Of a stretch of DNA of 64,000 nt, positions 1-7,582 are shown piece after piece. The notes beneath the pieces are model-generated. The model did not search any database. It was not told the origin of the DNA and worked only from the letters and a program-made list of their open reading frames with translations. The position numbers and the translations under genes are program-made. Numbering within the stretch: the stretch's first letter is position 1; each line of letters starts with the position of its first letter. The stretch is taken from NCBI GenBank assembly GCA_024399955.1, contig JAKSNH010000001.1:1-64000 (forward strand), given 5' to 3'. The stretch comes from Paludibacteraceae bacterium (GTDB taxonomy: Bacteria > Bacteroidota > Bacteroidia > Bacteroidales > Paludibacteraceae).

Positions 1-471
1 GAGGGCTATATCGGACTAGTTGAAGCAGCTAAACGGTATGATCCCAACACAGGGGTGCAATTTGACTCATACGCCAGTTGGTGGGTGCATAAGTATGTGC
101 GTGAGTACATCATCCGCTGTGGTCAGACCGTCAGTCTGCCATTCACCAACAAAGATATCTTCGACCATATCACAGAAGATGTAGATGCTGTATGTTACGA
201 GGAAGACGGTGACCCTATCACTTTTGCGGACTGCATAGCCGACGATGCGGAAGGAGAGAAAGTATGGATACACCAGCAGGAAATCAACCGCTTGCGTAAG
301 GCCTTGCAAGGATTATCCGAGCGTGAGCAAGACATTATTAGGCTGATATATGGTATTGGTCAAGATAAATTGCCACAAGCGCAAATAGCCCAACAATTAG
401 GCATAACCACCATGACCGTATGGCGCATACATGATGCAGCTCTAAAAAAATTAAAAAAGATGCTCTTTTGA
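1..471 (+). CDS. RNA polymerase sigma-70-like factor, 5'-truncated by window edge
   Basis: The frame is open from base 1, so the true start lies outside the window; 156 residues are visible. The first residues match the sigma-70 region 2 helix that recognises the -10 box (VEAAKRYDPNTGVQFDSYAS, followed by WWV.KYVR). The C-terminal third is a region 4 helix-turn-helix: LSEREQDIIRLIYGIG, then IAQQLGITTMTVWRIHDAALKKLKK. Little separates regions 2 and 4, so this resembles a short RpoD-like group or an element-encoded sigma factor rather than a long housekeeping one. It sits just upstream of three paralogous small genes and may drive them. The family is clear; whether it is the primary sigma factor cannot be judged. 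Confidence 0.85.
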   Translation, partial: EGYIGLVEAAKRYDPNTGVQFDSYASWWVHKYVREYIIRCGQTVSLPFTNKDIFDHITEDVDAVCYEEDGDPITFADCIADDAEGEKVWIHQQEINRLRKALQGLSEREQDIIRLIYGIGQDKLPQAQIAQQLGITTMTVWRIHDAALKKLKKMLF

Positions 472-573
472 TGTTATGTTTGCTCAAAAAGTTCGTAATC
501 AGAATAGTAGAGGGGGATGCAACAGCAGATAGATGGCTTGTAGTTCCATTATGGCTGCTTGATGGAGCCGAGA

Positions 574-617
574 GTTAACCGACTGTTAACCGACACTTAA
601 TCGACCGTTGACAACCC
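574..617. repeat. Four imperfect 11-bp direct repeats
   Basis: In the 179-base gap between the sigma factor and the first small gene, a unit GTTAACCGACT recurs four times head to tail at 574, 585, 596 and 607, with growing divergence. The 11-bp period puts the units on nearly the same face of the helix, as expected for a regulator binding array. No canonical -33/-7 promoter is visible in this gap. Confidence 0.5.
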
Positions 618-650
618 TCCTTAATTTGAACATCTTAACAACCAAACATT

Positions 651-986
651 ATGACAGTAACATTCGAAAATCCGCTGATTCAAAGCGTAAGTGGTAGTTT
701 AAGCAAGAACTCACCTTATTATTACAGGAGTGAGCGTGGGAAGACAATTCTATGCCGCAAACCAACTTTGACCCCAAAATGGCAAAAAGCCAAACAATCA
801 CCAGACGCTTTGCAACGGCAAGAGAAATTCAAAAAGATGGTGCAGATAGCACACGAGATACTGGCAGCTCCAACCCTGCGGCAAGTGTATGAAGAACGCT
901 ACAAGAAAGAAGGAAAAGGCAAAACACTGCAAGGGTTTGTTATGAGCGTAGTCAGCAAAGAGTACTGTTCTCCCATCAACAACTAA
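651..986 (+). CDS. Hypothetical protein, paralogue 1 of three
   Basis: A 111-residue basic protein of unknown function. It shares an architecture with the next two genes: an N-terminal F/Y-x-x-P segment, a G-(S/K/V)-(L/I)-(S/D) turn near residue 15, a middle stretch with R/Q-x-KF, and a C-terminal T-(L/M)-(Q/T)-x-(F/Y) helix ending in an acidic or KEY segment. The pattern of a conserved Gly-Ser turn followed by basic residues and an 'xQ..R.KF' helix recalls small structural proteins of Bacteroidota such as the DUF6266 group, but I cannot confirm a match. Start ATG at 651 follows an A-rich stretch. Confidence 0.6.
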   Translation: MTVTFENPLIQSVSGSLSKNSPYYYRSERGKTILCRKPTLTPKWQKAKQSPDALQRQEKFKKMVQIAHEILAAPTLRQVYEERYKKEGKGKTLQGFVMSVVSKEYCSPINN

Positions 987-1011
987 TTATTAACCATTAA
1001 ACATTAACTGT

Positions 1012-1350
1012 ATGAGTAAACATTTCAGTAAGACCGAATTCGAGTACCCTGTACATCGAATCTGTGGCAAAATCAGCAGCCGAAGTAAAGTGGTGCATAA
1101 ATGCACCGCCAGCGGCAAGTTTACAACCTATCTGCAAGGCGAACGCGACTTGGTAGCACACCCCATCACGCAATCCGAGTTGGACCGCCAAGCTAAGTTC
1201 AAAACGCGTCAAGCATTGGTGGCAGCGCGATTGAAGAAAACCGCCAGCACCTACGAGGCAGACATGGCAGCCTATCGTGCGCAGTGCGACACCGGCTACA
1301 AGTCCTTCACCAAGTACATCTGGGCACAGGTGATCGAAGCGGAAGATTAA
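1012..1350 (+). CDS. Hypothetical protein, paralogue 2 of three
   Basis: A 112-residue protein that aligns with both neighbours: EYPVHRICGKISSRSK at the N-terminus, LDRQAKFKTRQALVAARLKK in the middle and SFTKYIWAQVIEAE at the end. There is no signal peptide or membrane segment. It lies 25 bases downstream of paralogue 1 and is probably co-transcribed. Function unknown. Three tandem diverged copies suggest subunits of one assembly, or adaptation by duplication. Confidence 0.6.
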   Translation: MSKHFSKTEFEYPVHRICGKISSRSKVVHKCTASGKFTTYLQGERDLVAHPITQSELDRQAKFKTRQALVAARLKKTASTYEADMAAYRAQCDTGYKSFTKYIWAQVIEAED

Positions 1351-1355
1351 TCAAT

Positions 1356-1412
1356 CATCAATTAGCCAATTAACCAATTAACCAAACACCAAACACTAAA
1401 CACTAAAACACT
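1356..1412. repeat. Low-complexity spacer built from short repeated words
   Basis: The gap consists of variations on ATTAACCA, CAATTAGC and CAAACACTAAA, such as CAATTAACCAATTAACC followed by CAAACACCAAACACTAAAC. Similar word-like spacers occur elsewhere in this window (1940-1982, 6598-6655) and even within coding regions (29310-29350, 29900-29975). It is not a classical tandem repeat because the unit drifts. Confidence 0.55.
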
Positions 1413-1754
1413 ATGGCAAAATTAGAGTATGCTTATCCAATTACCGCCGTTCATGGCGTATTAGATCGTAAATCCAAATTCGGTGCAGCCAAGCGCGTTG
1501 CACGCAACCAAGAGGGTGAGAGTAAACCTTTCTCCGTTCGTTACGGGGTGCGTCTTAGCCAACTCACCGATGCAGAGCGTGCTGCTCGAGTACAATTCGC
1601 TGCTGTGGCTGCTGCTGTTAAGGCACGCAAGATGGATCCTGTTAAGTCCCGCACCGATGCGGAGGCCTTCAAGAACCAATCCACCTACCACACCATGCAG
1701 GCGTACCTGTGGCATGTTTGTGCCGAGGAGTACAAGGCTTCGCTCGAAGAGTAA
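1413..1754 (+). CDS. Hypothetical protein, paralogue 3 of three
   Basis: A 113-residue protein with the same plan as the two preceding genes: YPITAVHGVLDRKSK at the N-terminus, AARVQFAAVAAAVKARK in the middle and TMQAYLWHVCAEEY at the C-terminus. The middle is alanine-rich and helical. Codon use is more GC-rich than in paralogue 1. Unknown function; the shared plan is the main evidence that the three form a family. Confidence 0.6.
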   Translation: MAKLEYAYPITAVHGVLDRKSKFGAAKRVARNQEGESKPFSVRYGVRLSQLTDAERAARVQFAAVAAAVKARKMDPVKSRTDAEAFKNQSTYHTMQAYLWHVCAEEYKASLEE

Positions 1755-1768
1755 ACGGAGGCTAAACT

Positions 1769-1942
1769 ATGGCAACTAAAGAAGTGCTGGCAATAGTGCT
1801 GATAGCATTCGGCGGATTAGTTGTAGCTTTCGCAGTAGTGGTGGAACCCTCAGGAGAACTGCACGGCAGCGTGCTCGCCTTCTGGGGGGAAACCCTCGGC
1901 ACAGCGTTGCTGCTGTTCGGAATAAAAAAAACTGACAACTGA
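1769..1942 (+). CDS. Small two-helix membrane protein
   Basis: A 57-residue protein starting 15 bases after paralogue 3 behind a GGAGG sequence. Residues about 6-25 (VLAIVLIAFGGLVVAFAVVV) and 35-52 (VLAFWGETLGTALLLFGI) are hydrophobic, with a short polar loop between and a KKTDN tail. This is the topology of small holin-like or envelope-associated proteins, but no family is recognised. Its place after the three paralogues suggests a common operon. Confidence 0.55.
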   Translation: MATKEVLAIVLIAFGGLVVAFAVVVEPSGELHGSVLAFWGETLGTALLLFGIKKTDN

Positions 1943-1982
1943 GTACTGATAACTGAGTACTAATCACTAATAACTAATCATT
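1940..1982. repeat. Repeated-word spacer (ACTGAGTACTGATA type)
   Basis: The spacer after the 57-residue gene consists of ACTGAGTACTGATAACTGAG and then TACTAATCACTAATAACTAA. A closely similar run occurs at 6598-6655 between two polysaccharide genes, so the same word set is dispersed. Confidence 0.55.
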
Positions 1983-2099
1983 ATGAACGAACAACAAAAG
2001 AAAGGGCTATTTGCAGCCCTGTTAGAAATGATCAAAGCCATCTTTACGATTGGCAAACGGCATGTTGATAAACATCTCGATGATGGAGAAGCCAAGTGA
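1983..2099 (+). CDS. Very small hypothetical protein
   Basis: A 38-residue open frame (MNEQQKKGLFAALLEMIKAI, then a basic and acidic tail) lying 40 bases after the 57-residue gene. It would form one amphipathic helix. It follows the pattern of tiny genes in this block and precedes a terminator. Whether it is translated is uncertain. Confidence 0.4.
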   Translation: MNEQQKKGLFAALLEMIKAIFTIGKRHVDKHLDDGEAK

Positions 2100-2244
2100 C
2101 TTTTGGCTTCGAAAAGGGAAGGCCGGCGGGGAGCTGAAGCCGACCGAGACGGGAAGGAGGCAGCTAATAGGCTGCCCCTTTTTGTCTGCCTCCATACCCC
2201 CGATGGTATACGATTTTGGAACGCAAACAGAATCAAAAAAAACA

Positions 2245-2280
2245 CCCCCGAAAGGTTGTGCCTTCCGGGGATGATGTTTT
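2245..2280. terminator. Bidirectional rho-independent terminator
   Basis: A GC-rich hairpin, CCCCCGAAAGG (2245-2255) against CCTTCCGGGG (2261-2270), has one mismatch. On the minus strand eight T follow it at once (the A-run at 2236-2243), which suits the end of hsp20. On the plus strand a T-run starts at 2276. It separates the convergent units. Confidence 0.75.
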
Positions 2281-2718
2281 TTAATCTATCGCAATCATCT
2301 TTGCGCTCTTTAGTCGCTGCTGCTCATCCATCTTGGGCAGAGTCACATGCAGCACTCCGTTCTCCATCTTAGCCGAGATACGCTCCGTATCTACATCGTC
2401 CGGCAAAGCAATGGTCTCCTCAAAGCGGTTCAGCACGAACTCGCGTTGTAGCACTTTGCATTCGTCCTTGTCCTTGCAGGACCGCTCCTCTTTTTGCTGC
2501 AGCGTCACGTACATCGTACGACTGTCTTTCAGGTGGATCTGAAAATCCTCCTTGCTGCGTCCGGGAGCAGCAATGTCAATGTGGTAATGGTCGTTGTCTT
2601 CCAGGATGTTTACCGCCGGCTCGTTAAAAGTACGGAACATCGGCCATCCTTCGTTAAAAAACTCGTTGATCCAATTCACTGCGCGATTGGAATCATTCCT
2701 TTTGATAATAGGTAACAT
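2281..2718 (-). CDS. Hsp20 family small heat shock protein
   Basis: A 145-residue alpha-crystallin-domain chaperone that holds unfolding proteins in the cytoplasm. The N-terminal arm (NEFFNEGWPMF) precedes the domain, which starts near PAVNILEDNDHYHIDIAAPG and carries the hallmark NGVLHVTLPK near residues 119-128. The length is typical of Bacteroidota Hsp20. It is a stand-alone gene pointing away from the polysaccharide locus and ends at the shared hairpin. No heat-shock promoter consensus could be assigned. Confidence 0.93.
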   Translation of the reverse strand: MLPIIKRNDSNRAVNWINEFFNEGWPMFRTFNEPAVNILEDNDHYHIDIAAPGRSKEDFQIHLKDSRTMYVTLQQKEERSCKDKDECKVLQREFVLNRFEETIALPDDVDTERISAKMENGVLHVTLPKMDEQQRLKSAKMIAID

Positions 2719-2985
2719 AAAACAAATAATTTTAATTAGTTAATAATAGGAAACTGTTGTCGGTAGGCGCCCCCGCCGACATTGTACACGATGCAAAAAC
2801 TGTGCCATCGATGTTGGCCCCCCGAATGGTAGTCCTCACCTTTTTATTAAAATGCGCAAGTAAAGAGCAAAAAGGCAGACGCCTCATATTGCCTATTTTG
2901 TGATAGTCTATTGTGAGTAAACTCCCATATCCTACCTTAAAATATACAACAATAAGATCGAAATCTTATTTTTTTGCTCTTAATA
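2719..2985. other. Divergent intergenic region between hsp20 and the polysaccharide operon
   Basis: This 267-base stretch holds the upstream regions of two divergent genes. A short GC hairpin (GTCGG at 2759 with CCGAC near 2780) lies just upstream of hsp20. No open frame or RNA gene is supported. Confidence 0.5.
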
Positions 2986-3017
2986 TTTGCGTATTCCAAA
3001 TTTTTGTTGTAAATTTG
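2986..3017 (+). promoter_or_regulatory. Bacteroidota-type promoter of the polysaccharide operon
   Basis: TTTG at 2986-2989 and TAAATTTG at 3010-3017 are separated by 20 bases, the expected -33/-7 layout. The leader before the first glycosyltransferase is only about 20 bases. Confidence 0.75.
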
Positions 3018-3043
3018 CACGCTAATTTGAAAAGTATATATAA

Positions 3044-4081
3044 ATGGCAACGCCAAAATTATCCATAATCGTTCCAATCTACAACGTAGAGCCATACCTC
3101 CGCAAATGCGTGGAGAGCCTTTTGACACAGGACTTGGATCCTGCGGAATACGAGATTATCCTGGTGGATGATGGCTCTACCGATGGCTGTCCGGCTATCT
3201 GTGATGAGTATGCACAAACTCTCCACCCTTCAGGGGGGAGCCGGAAGGGGGCTAATATCAAAGTTATTCATCAGCCGAATGGCGGTCTCTCGGCAGCTCG
3301 CAATACCGGCATCATGGCGGCTAAGGGCAAGTTTGTGCAATTCGTAGATAGTGATGATTACTTACAACCCAATGTGCTGCGCGGGTTGGTGGAGCAAATG
3401 GAACGTGAAGATCTGGATGTGTTGCGATTTGATTATCAAAATGTACGCATAAATCAGGCTGGAGATTATGAGGTTTTTCAACCCTACAAGCATCCTCATC
3501 AGGTAGATACACGAACGGATGTAGTAGATGGTGAAACATATCTTAACGAACGAATGACGTATGCTTGCTATGCGTGGATGTTCTTGATTCGTAGAGAAAT
3601 ATTGCTGACTAATCATCTTGCATTTGTTGAGGGGATTTTGTTTGAAGATACAGAATGGACGCCACGGATGCTCACAGTGACAAGGCGGGTTAATTCGACT
3701 TGCCAAATAGTGTATAATTATCTTATGCGAAATAATAGTATTACTCAAACTTTTACATGGGATAATAAACAACGTAACATTGAAAGTCTGTTTATAGTGA
3801 ATGAATCACTAAAAAAGCTTGCTCTGTGTTTAACAGATACAAGATGGGTGTTCGGCGATATATCAGATAACTATTATGGTATATTGGATACAGTGATTCG
3901 TTATGACTACGCACACATAAGGGGGTGGATTCGCAGATTAAAAAGCGTCAATGCATTTCCTTTCGTGGCATACAAGGTGAGCAGAAATGTACGTCTAAAA
4001 TATACCATTATTAATGTGTCACCTACCCTTTATACATGGGTTATGCATATTGTTTATAAAAAGAAAGGAATGTCAAAATGA
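3044..4081 (+). CDS. Family 2 glycosyltransferase
   Basis: A 345-residue cytoplasmic GT-A enzyme that adds a sugar from a nucleotide donor during surface-polysaccharide repeat assembly. LSIIVPIYNVEPYLRKCVES starts at residue 6, followed by EIILVDDGSTDGCP, GGLSAARNTG and the metal-binding VDSDDYL. It is the first gene behind the operon promoter, and the next gene overlaps it by 4 bases. An insertion of about 12 residues (TLHPSGGSRKGA) between the first and second motifs is encoded by a palindromic GC-rich stretch that looks like a repeat inserted in frame. The donor sugar is not predictable. Confidence 0.9.
   Translation: MATPKLSIIVPIYNVEPYLRKCVESLLTQDLDPAEYEIILVDDGSTDGCPAICDEYAQTLHPSGGSRKGANIKVIHQPNGGLSAARNTGIMAAKGKFVQFVDSDDYLQPNVLRGLVEQMEREDLDVLRFDYQNVRINQAGDYEVFQPYKHPHQVDTRTDVVDGETYLNERMTYACYAWMFLIRREILLTNHLAFVEGILFEDTEWTPRMLTVTRRVNSTCQIVYNYLMRNNSITQTFTWDNKQRNIESLFIVNESLKKLALCLTDTRWVFGDISDNYYGILDTVIRYDYAHIRGWIRRLKSVNAFPFVAYKVSRNVRLKYTIINVSPTLYTWVMHIVYKKKGMSK
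3219..3253. repeat. Palindromic GC-rich insertion inside the GT2 gene
   Basis: CTCCACCCTTCAGGGGGGAG, followed by an AGCC-to-GGCT arm, is strongly self-complementary and GC-rich compared with its AT-rich surroundings. It adds about 12 codons without breaking the frame, in a loop where GT2 proteins usually have a few residues. Confidence 0.5.
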
Positions 4082-4992
4082 TGAAATGTTTGCAGCGCTT
4101 TTTTATGGTTCGCTGGGAGATTGGTTTTATTAGGAACGGATTAGTCGGTGTTTTTTCTGAATCTCCAGAATATATATGGCTAAAAAATCCATATAAAGAT
4201 AGATACTTTGCAGATCCTTTTATATTGGATGTCGATGAGCGATATATTTATTTACTTGTAGAAGAAATGTGTTATGCTTCCTGTAGGGGGCGCATTGCTA
4301 AATTAGTAGTTGACAAGTCGACATGGACCATTGTGGATATGAAAATTGTGTTGGAAGAACCTACACATTTAAGTTTTCCTGCAATAATACGACAAAATGG
4401 ACATATTTATGTGTATCCGGAAAATGGTCAAAGCGGCAAACTAAAATTATATGAATTGATTGATGATAGATTAGTATATATCAGTGACATTTGTTCGGAG
4501 AATCTTGCAGATGCTGTTATTACGGATCAATTTGGAGATATAAAAATGTTTGCTACTAAATATCCCGATTATAATGGTGATACATTGCATATTTATTCTA
4601 TGTCTCGTAATACATTAAAAATTGATGTTCATAAACCTATAAAATCCATTCAATTCAGCGACAAGCATGCGCGAATGGCAGGAGATATCTTTTCTTATAA
4701 TAATCATATCTATCGTCCTTCTCAAGATTGTAACATTAATTATGGTGGAGGTGTTATCATAGAAGAAGTGACGATGAGTAACGCTATCCCTAATAAATTT
4801 CAATACTCGTTTGTAAAAGAACTTCGGACTAATCATCCAACTTTGAGATTGGGAATTCATACTTTGAATATTTATAATGGGTTGGCTGTTGTTGATGTCC
4901 ATGGTTTTCCCTATTGGATTGGACGAATGGTATATAAAATGGCTCAAATAAAAAAACATATAAAAAAAATCTTTAAAAGGGAAAATAAATAA
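4078..4992 (+). CDS. GINT1-N-like (five-bladed propeller) polysaccharide enzyme
   Basis: A 304-residue protein resembling the N-terminal domain of glucosamine inositolphosphorylceramide transferases. That domain is widespread in bacterial polysaccharide loci and resembles a glycosidase-type five-bladed propeller. Supporting motifs are DRYFADPFIL, THLSFPAIIRQNGHIYVYPE, ARMAGDIF...YRPSQDC, YGGGVIIEEV and GIHTLN. The translation starts at the ATG overlapping the GT2 stop. In many loci this domain is fused to or beside a formyl- or glycosyltransferase; here it stands alone between two transferases. The exact reaction is unknown. Confidence 0.7.
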   Translation: MMKCLQRFFMVRWEIGFIRNGLVGVFSESPEYIWLKNPYKDRYFADPFILDVDERYIYLLVEEMCYASCRGRIAKLVVDKSTWTIVDMKIVLEEPTHLSFPAIIRQNGHIYVYPENGQSGKLKLYELIDDRLVYISDICSENLADAVITDQFGDIKMFATKYPDYNGDTLHIYSMSRNTLKIDVHKPIKSIQFSDKHARMAGDIFSYNNHIYRPSQDCNINYGGGVIIEEVTMSNAIPNKFQYSFVKELRTNHPTLRLGIHTLNIYNGLAVVDVHGFPYWIGRMVYKMAQIKKHIKKIFKRENK

Positions 4993-5076
4993 ATATTCGG
5001 CTCTCGTATTTACTAACACATTTGCCATGTCGAAAGATGTCAATTTGAATTGGGCAATATATAATCCAAAAACTGC

Positions 5077-6579
5077 ATGCTTAATAAAAATCGTTCATAT
5101 CCTATTTGCGTACCACGCTCTATTACCAATAAGGCAGTTACAACTTATTTGTTGGCCTTAGTCGTGACGAACTTAGTGTTCATGAACTATGCGCTTGATG
5201 CAGTGTGGTGGATATTTGGTATCGTAGAAGTACTAACTTTCTTTATCATGACTAATTATTTGTCTCGGCATTGGTCAGTTGACACTTTCCAACCTAAACG
5301 ATTCGCAAAAAACATCTTTTGGTCAGCGTTCCTTATCCGTGTGTCATATGTGCTAATTACCTATTGGTTTAATATTTTGCAGACGGGAGATGCGTTTGGA
5401 TATGAGAATGCAGATCCTATGTTTTATGATCAAATTGGTCATGATGGGGCTCAATGGTTATCAGATGGTAATTGGAATTTATTAGATTGTTTTCGTCAGT
5501 ATTATGGATTGGGATCAGGGAGACGACATGCTGTTGCATTCTCTGATACAGGATTCCCTATCTTTGTAAGTATTGTTTATTGGCTATCTGGGAATGGTGA
5601 TTTCTCTATTTTTGCTCTTCGATTAATGAATTGTCTTTTGGGTGCATGGACGGTATTGCTCATGTATCGGTTGTCACAACGACATTTTGGAGAATCTACC
5701 GCACGTGTAGTGGCTGTCTTATGTGTACTGATGCCGAATCTAATATACTATTGTGGTACAGGCCTCAAGGAGGTTTTGATGGTTTTTCTTACTGTGTTTT
5801 TTATTGAGCGGGCTGATCATTTAATGCAAGAGCGTTCGTTTACGATTATGCCAACATTGGGATTAATTGCCATAGCCTTTTATTTATTTATGATTAGGAA
5901 TGTTTTAGCGATAACGCTTATATTGGCTTTGTTAACTGCTCTTATTTTAAGTAGTCAGCGGGTGGTTAAATGGGGGAAGCGAGTTGCTCTGATTGGACTG
6001 TCGTTTTGCTTTCTTTCTATAATGATATTTCAAAATACGGAGATTATGCGTGAGGCGCAATCTATTGTAGAAGAAGGCGGATCCGGTCAGAAAGAAAATA
6101 TGGAGTGGCGCTCTACTCGTAAGAATGCTGATAGGATTGGAAATACATTTGCTAAATATGCAGGCGCAGCAGTGTTTGCACCGATGATTTTTACTATCCC
6201 ATTCCCTACGATGGTGGAAACACCAGAGCAAGAGGTGCAAAAGATGATACATGGGGGAAATTTCTGCAAAAACGTAATGTCATTCTTTACTATTATGGCA
6301 TTATTCATACTACTATTTAGAGGAGAATGGCGTGCTCATGTTTTGCCGTTAGCCATTTTATGTGGTTACCTGATCGTATTGGTGTTTTCTCGCTTCGCTC
6401 AATCAGAACGATTCCATCAGCCTGTTCTGTGCTTTGAACTTATGTTTGCTGCGTATGCAATTAGTCGTATACGAGAAAGAAAAATTTATATGACATGGTA
6501 CTCAATATGGTTAGGGGTTATGTTCTTAGCTGCTATATTATGGAATTGGTTTAAACTCGCTGGACGGGAGATGGTATGA
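5077..6579 (+). CDS. Polytopic GT39/ArnT-like glycosyltransferase
   Basis: A 500-residue integral membrane protein with about ten to twelve hydrophobic helices. After two N-terminal helices comes a periplasmic-type loop (ADPMFYDQIGHDGAQWLSDG) rich in acidic residues, then DTGFPIFVSIVYWLSG and FALRLMNCLLGAWTVLLMYR. That order is typical of ArnT/GT39-type enzymes using polyprenyl-phosphate sugars. A polysaccharide polymerase (Wzy) is an alternative because such proteins also have many helices, but the ALRLMN/GLKE pattern favours a transferase. It is separated from the previous gene by 84 bases without a visible promoter. Confidence 0.7.
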   Translation: MLNKNRSYPICVPRSITNKAVTTYLLALVVTNLVFMNYALDAVWWIFGIVEVLTFFIMTNYLSRHWSVDTFQPKRFAKNIFWSAFLIRVSYVLITYWFNILQTGDAFGYENADPMFYDQIGHDGAQWLSDGNWNLLDCFRQYYGLGSGRRHAVAFSDTGFPIFVSIVYWLSGNGDFSIFALRLMNCLLGAWTVLLMYRLSQRHFGESTARVVAVLCVLMPNLIYYCGTGLKEVLMVFLTVFFIERADHLMQERSFTIMPTLGLIAIAFYLFMIRNVLAITLILALLTALILSSQRVVKWGKRVALIGLSFCFLSIMIFQNTEIMREAQSIVEEGGSGQKENMEWRSTRKNADRIGNTFAKYAGAAVFAPMIFTIPFPTMVETPEQEVQKMIHGGNFCKNVMSFFTIMALFILLFRGEWRAHVLPLAILCGYLIVLVFSRFAQSERFHQPVLCFELMFAAYAISRIRERKIYMTWYSIWLGVMFLAAILWNWFKLAGREMV

Positions 6580-6597
6580 TGGGAGAGAAAATAGTGA

Positions 6598-6655
6598 GAG
6601 AGAAACTGAATACTGAGTACTGTATACTGATCACTGAATACTGATAACTTTTAAA
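6598..6655. repeat. Repeated-word spacer (AATACTGAGTACTG type)
   Basis: The gap before the TupA-like gene reads as shuffled copies of CTGAATACTGAGTACTGTA, ACTGATCACTGAATACTGAT and similar words. It closely resembles the run at 1940-1982, 4.6 kb away in a different gene context. Confidence 0.55.
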
Positions 6656-6658
6656 TAT

Positions 6659-7582
6659 ATGAGAAATCCGATAAAAAATGCATTAAAATCATTGTTTAAG
6701 AATCCTAGGCATATAATCTTCGCCATATATAGGCGGATACCATGGATTATTCGTGATGATGAGCGATATTTAAAGATATATTGCCGGTTGGGAGGATTTA
6801 AGAATATGGATTTTGATAATCCCAAAACATTTAACGAAAAGTTGCAATGGCTTAAATTATATAATCGCAAGCCTAAATACACAACGATGGTAGATAAAGT
6901 GGCAGTGAAGGATTATGTGGCATCTATCATTGGGCCGGAATATATCATCCCGACATTAGGCGTATGGGATAGCCCTAATGATATAGAATGGGATAAATTA
7001 CCCAATCAGTTTGTACTTAAGACCAATCATGACGGTGGCTGTAATGGTGTCGTAGTGTGTAAGGATAAAGCAACATTAAATAAACGTGTAGCTCTTCGTG
7101 AACTCAAACGTTCGTTTAATCGCAATTCGTATTTGATAAGCAGAGAGTGGCCATATAAAAATGTACCTCATAAAATTCTAGCGGAACAGTATTTGGAAGA
7201 TAAGCAAGGGGCTTTGATAGATTATAAATTCTCGTGCTTTGGCGGAAATGCCGATAATGTAATGGTATGTGCGGATAGACATCTTGGAGATACTAAGTTC
7301 TATTTCTTTGATAGGCAATGGAATCTGCTTCGTCTAAATAAACGTGGTATTGAAGCTCCCAAGGATTTCACATTACCGAAACCAGAAGGTATGGATAAGA
7401 TGTTTGAATTGGCAGAAACGCTATCTAAGGATTTGCCATATGCTCGTGTGGATTTTTATAATGTGGATGGTCATATATATTTTGGTGAAATAACATTTTT
7501 CCCTGCAGGCGGCACAGATTCCAATCTTCTTCCAGAAACGGATCTCTTATTTGGAAGTAAAATAAAATTGCCTAAAAAATAA
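6659..7582 (+). CDS. TupA-like ATP-grasp protein of a polysaccharide locus
   Basis: A 307-residue member of the TupA-like ATP-grasp group (PF14305), cytoplasmic ligases found in capsule and teichuronopeptide loci. TupA itself joins glutamate or similar acids to a polymer. Motifs seen: NPKTFNEKLQWLKLYNR, DKVAVKDYV, LKTNHDGGCNGVVVCKDK, YKFSCFGG, and DFYNVDGHIYFGEITFFPAGG. The gene abuts the carboxyethylornithine synthase with no gap, so this ligase may activate that unusual amino acid for attachment to a sugar. Substrate assignment is inference. Confidence 0.85.
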   Translation: MRNPIKNALKSLFKNPRHIIFAIYRRIPWIIRDDERYLKIYCRLGGFKNMDFDNPKTFNEKLQWLKLYNRKPKYTTMVDKVAVKDYVASIIGPEYIIPTLGVWDSPNDIEWDKLPNQFVLKTNHDGGCNGVVVCKDKATLNKRVALRELKRSFNRNSYLISREWPYKNVPHKILAEQYLEDKQGALIDYKFSCFGGNADNVMVCADRHLGDTKFYFFDRQWNLLRLNKRGIEAPKDFTLPKPEGMDKMFELAETLSKDLPYARVDFYNVDGHIYFGEITFFPAGGTDSNLLPETDLLFGSKIKLPKK

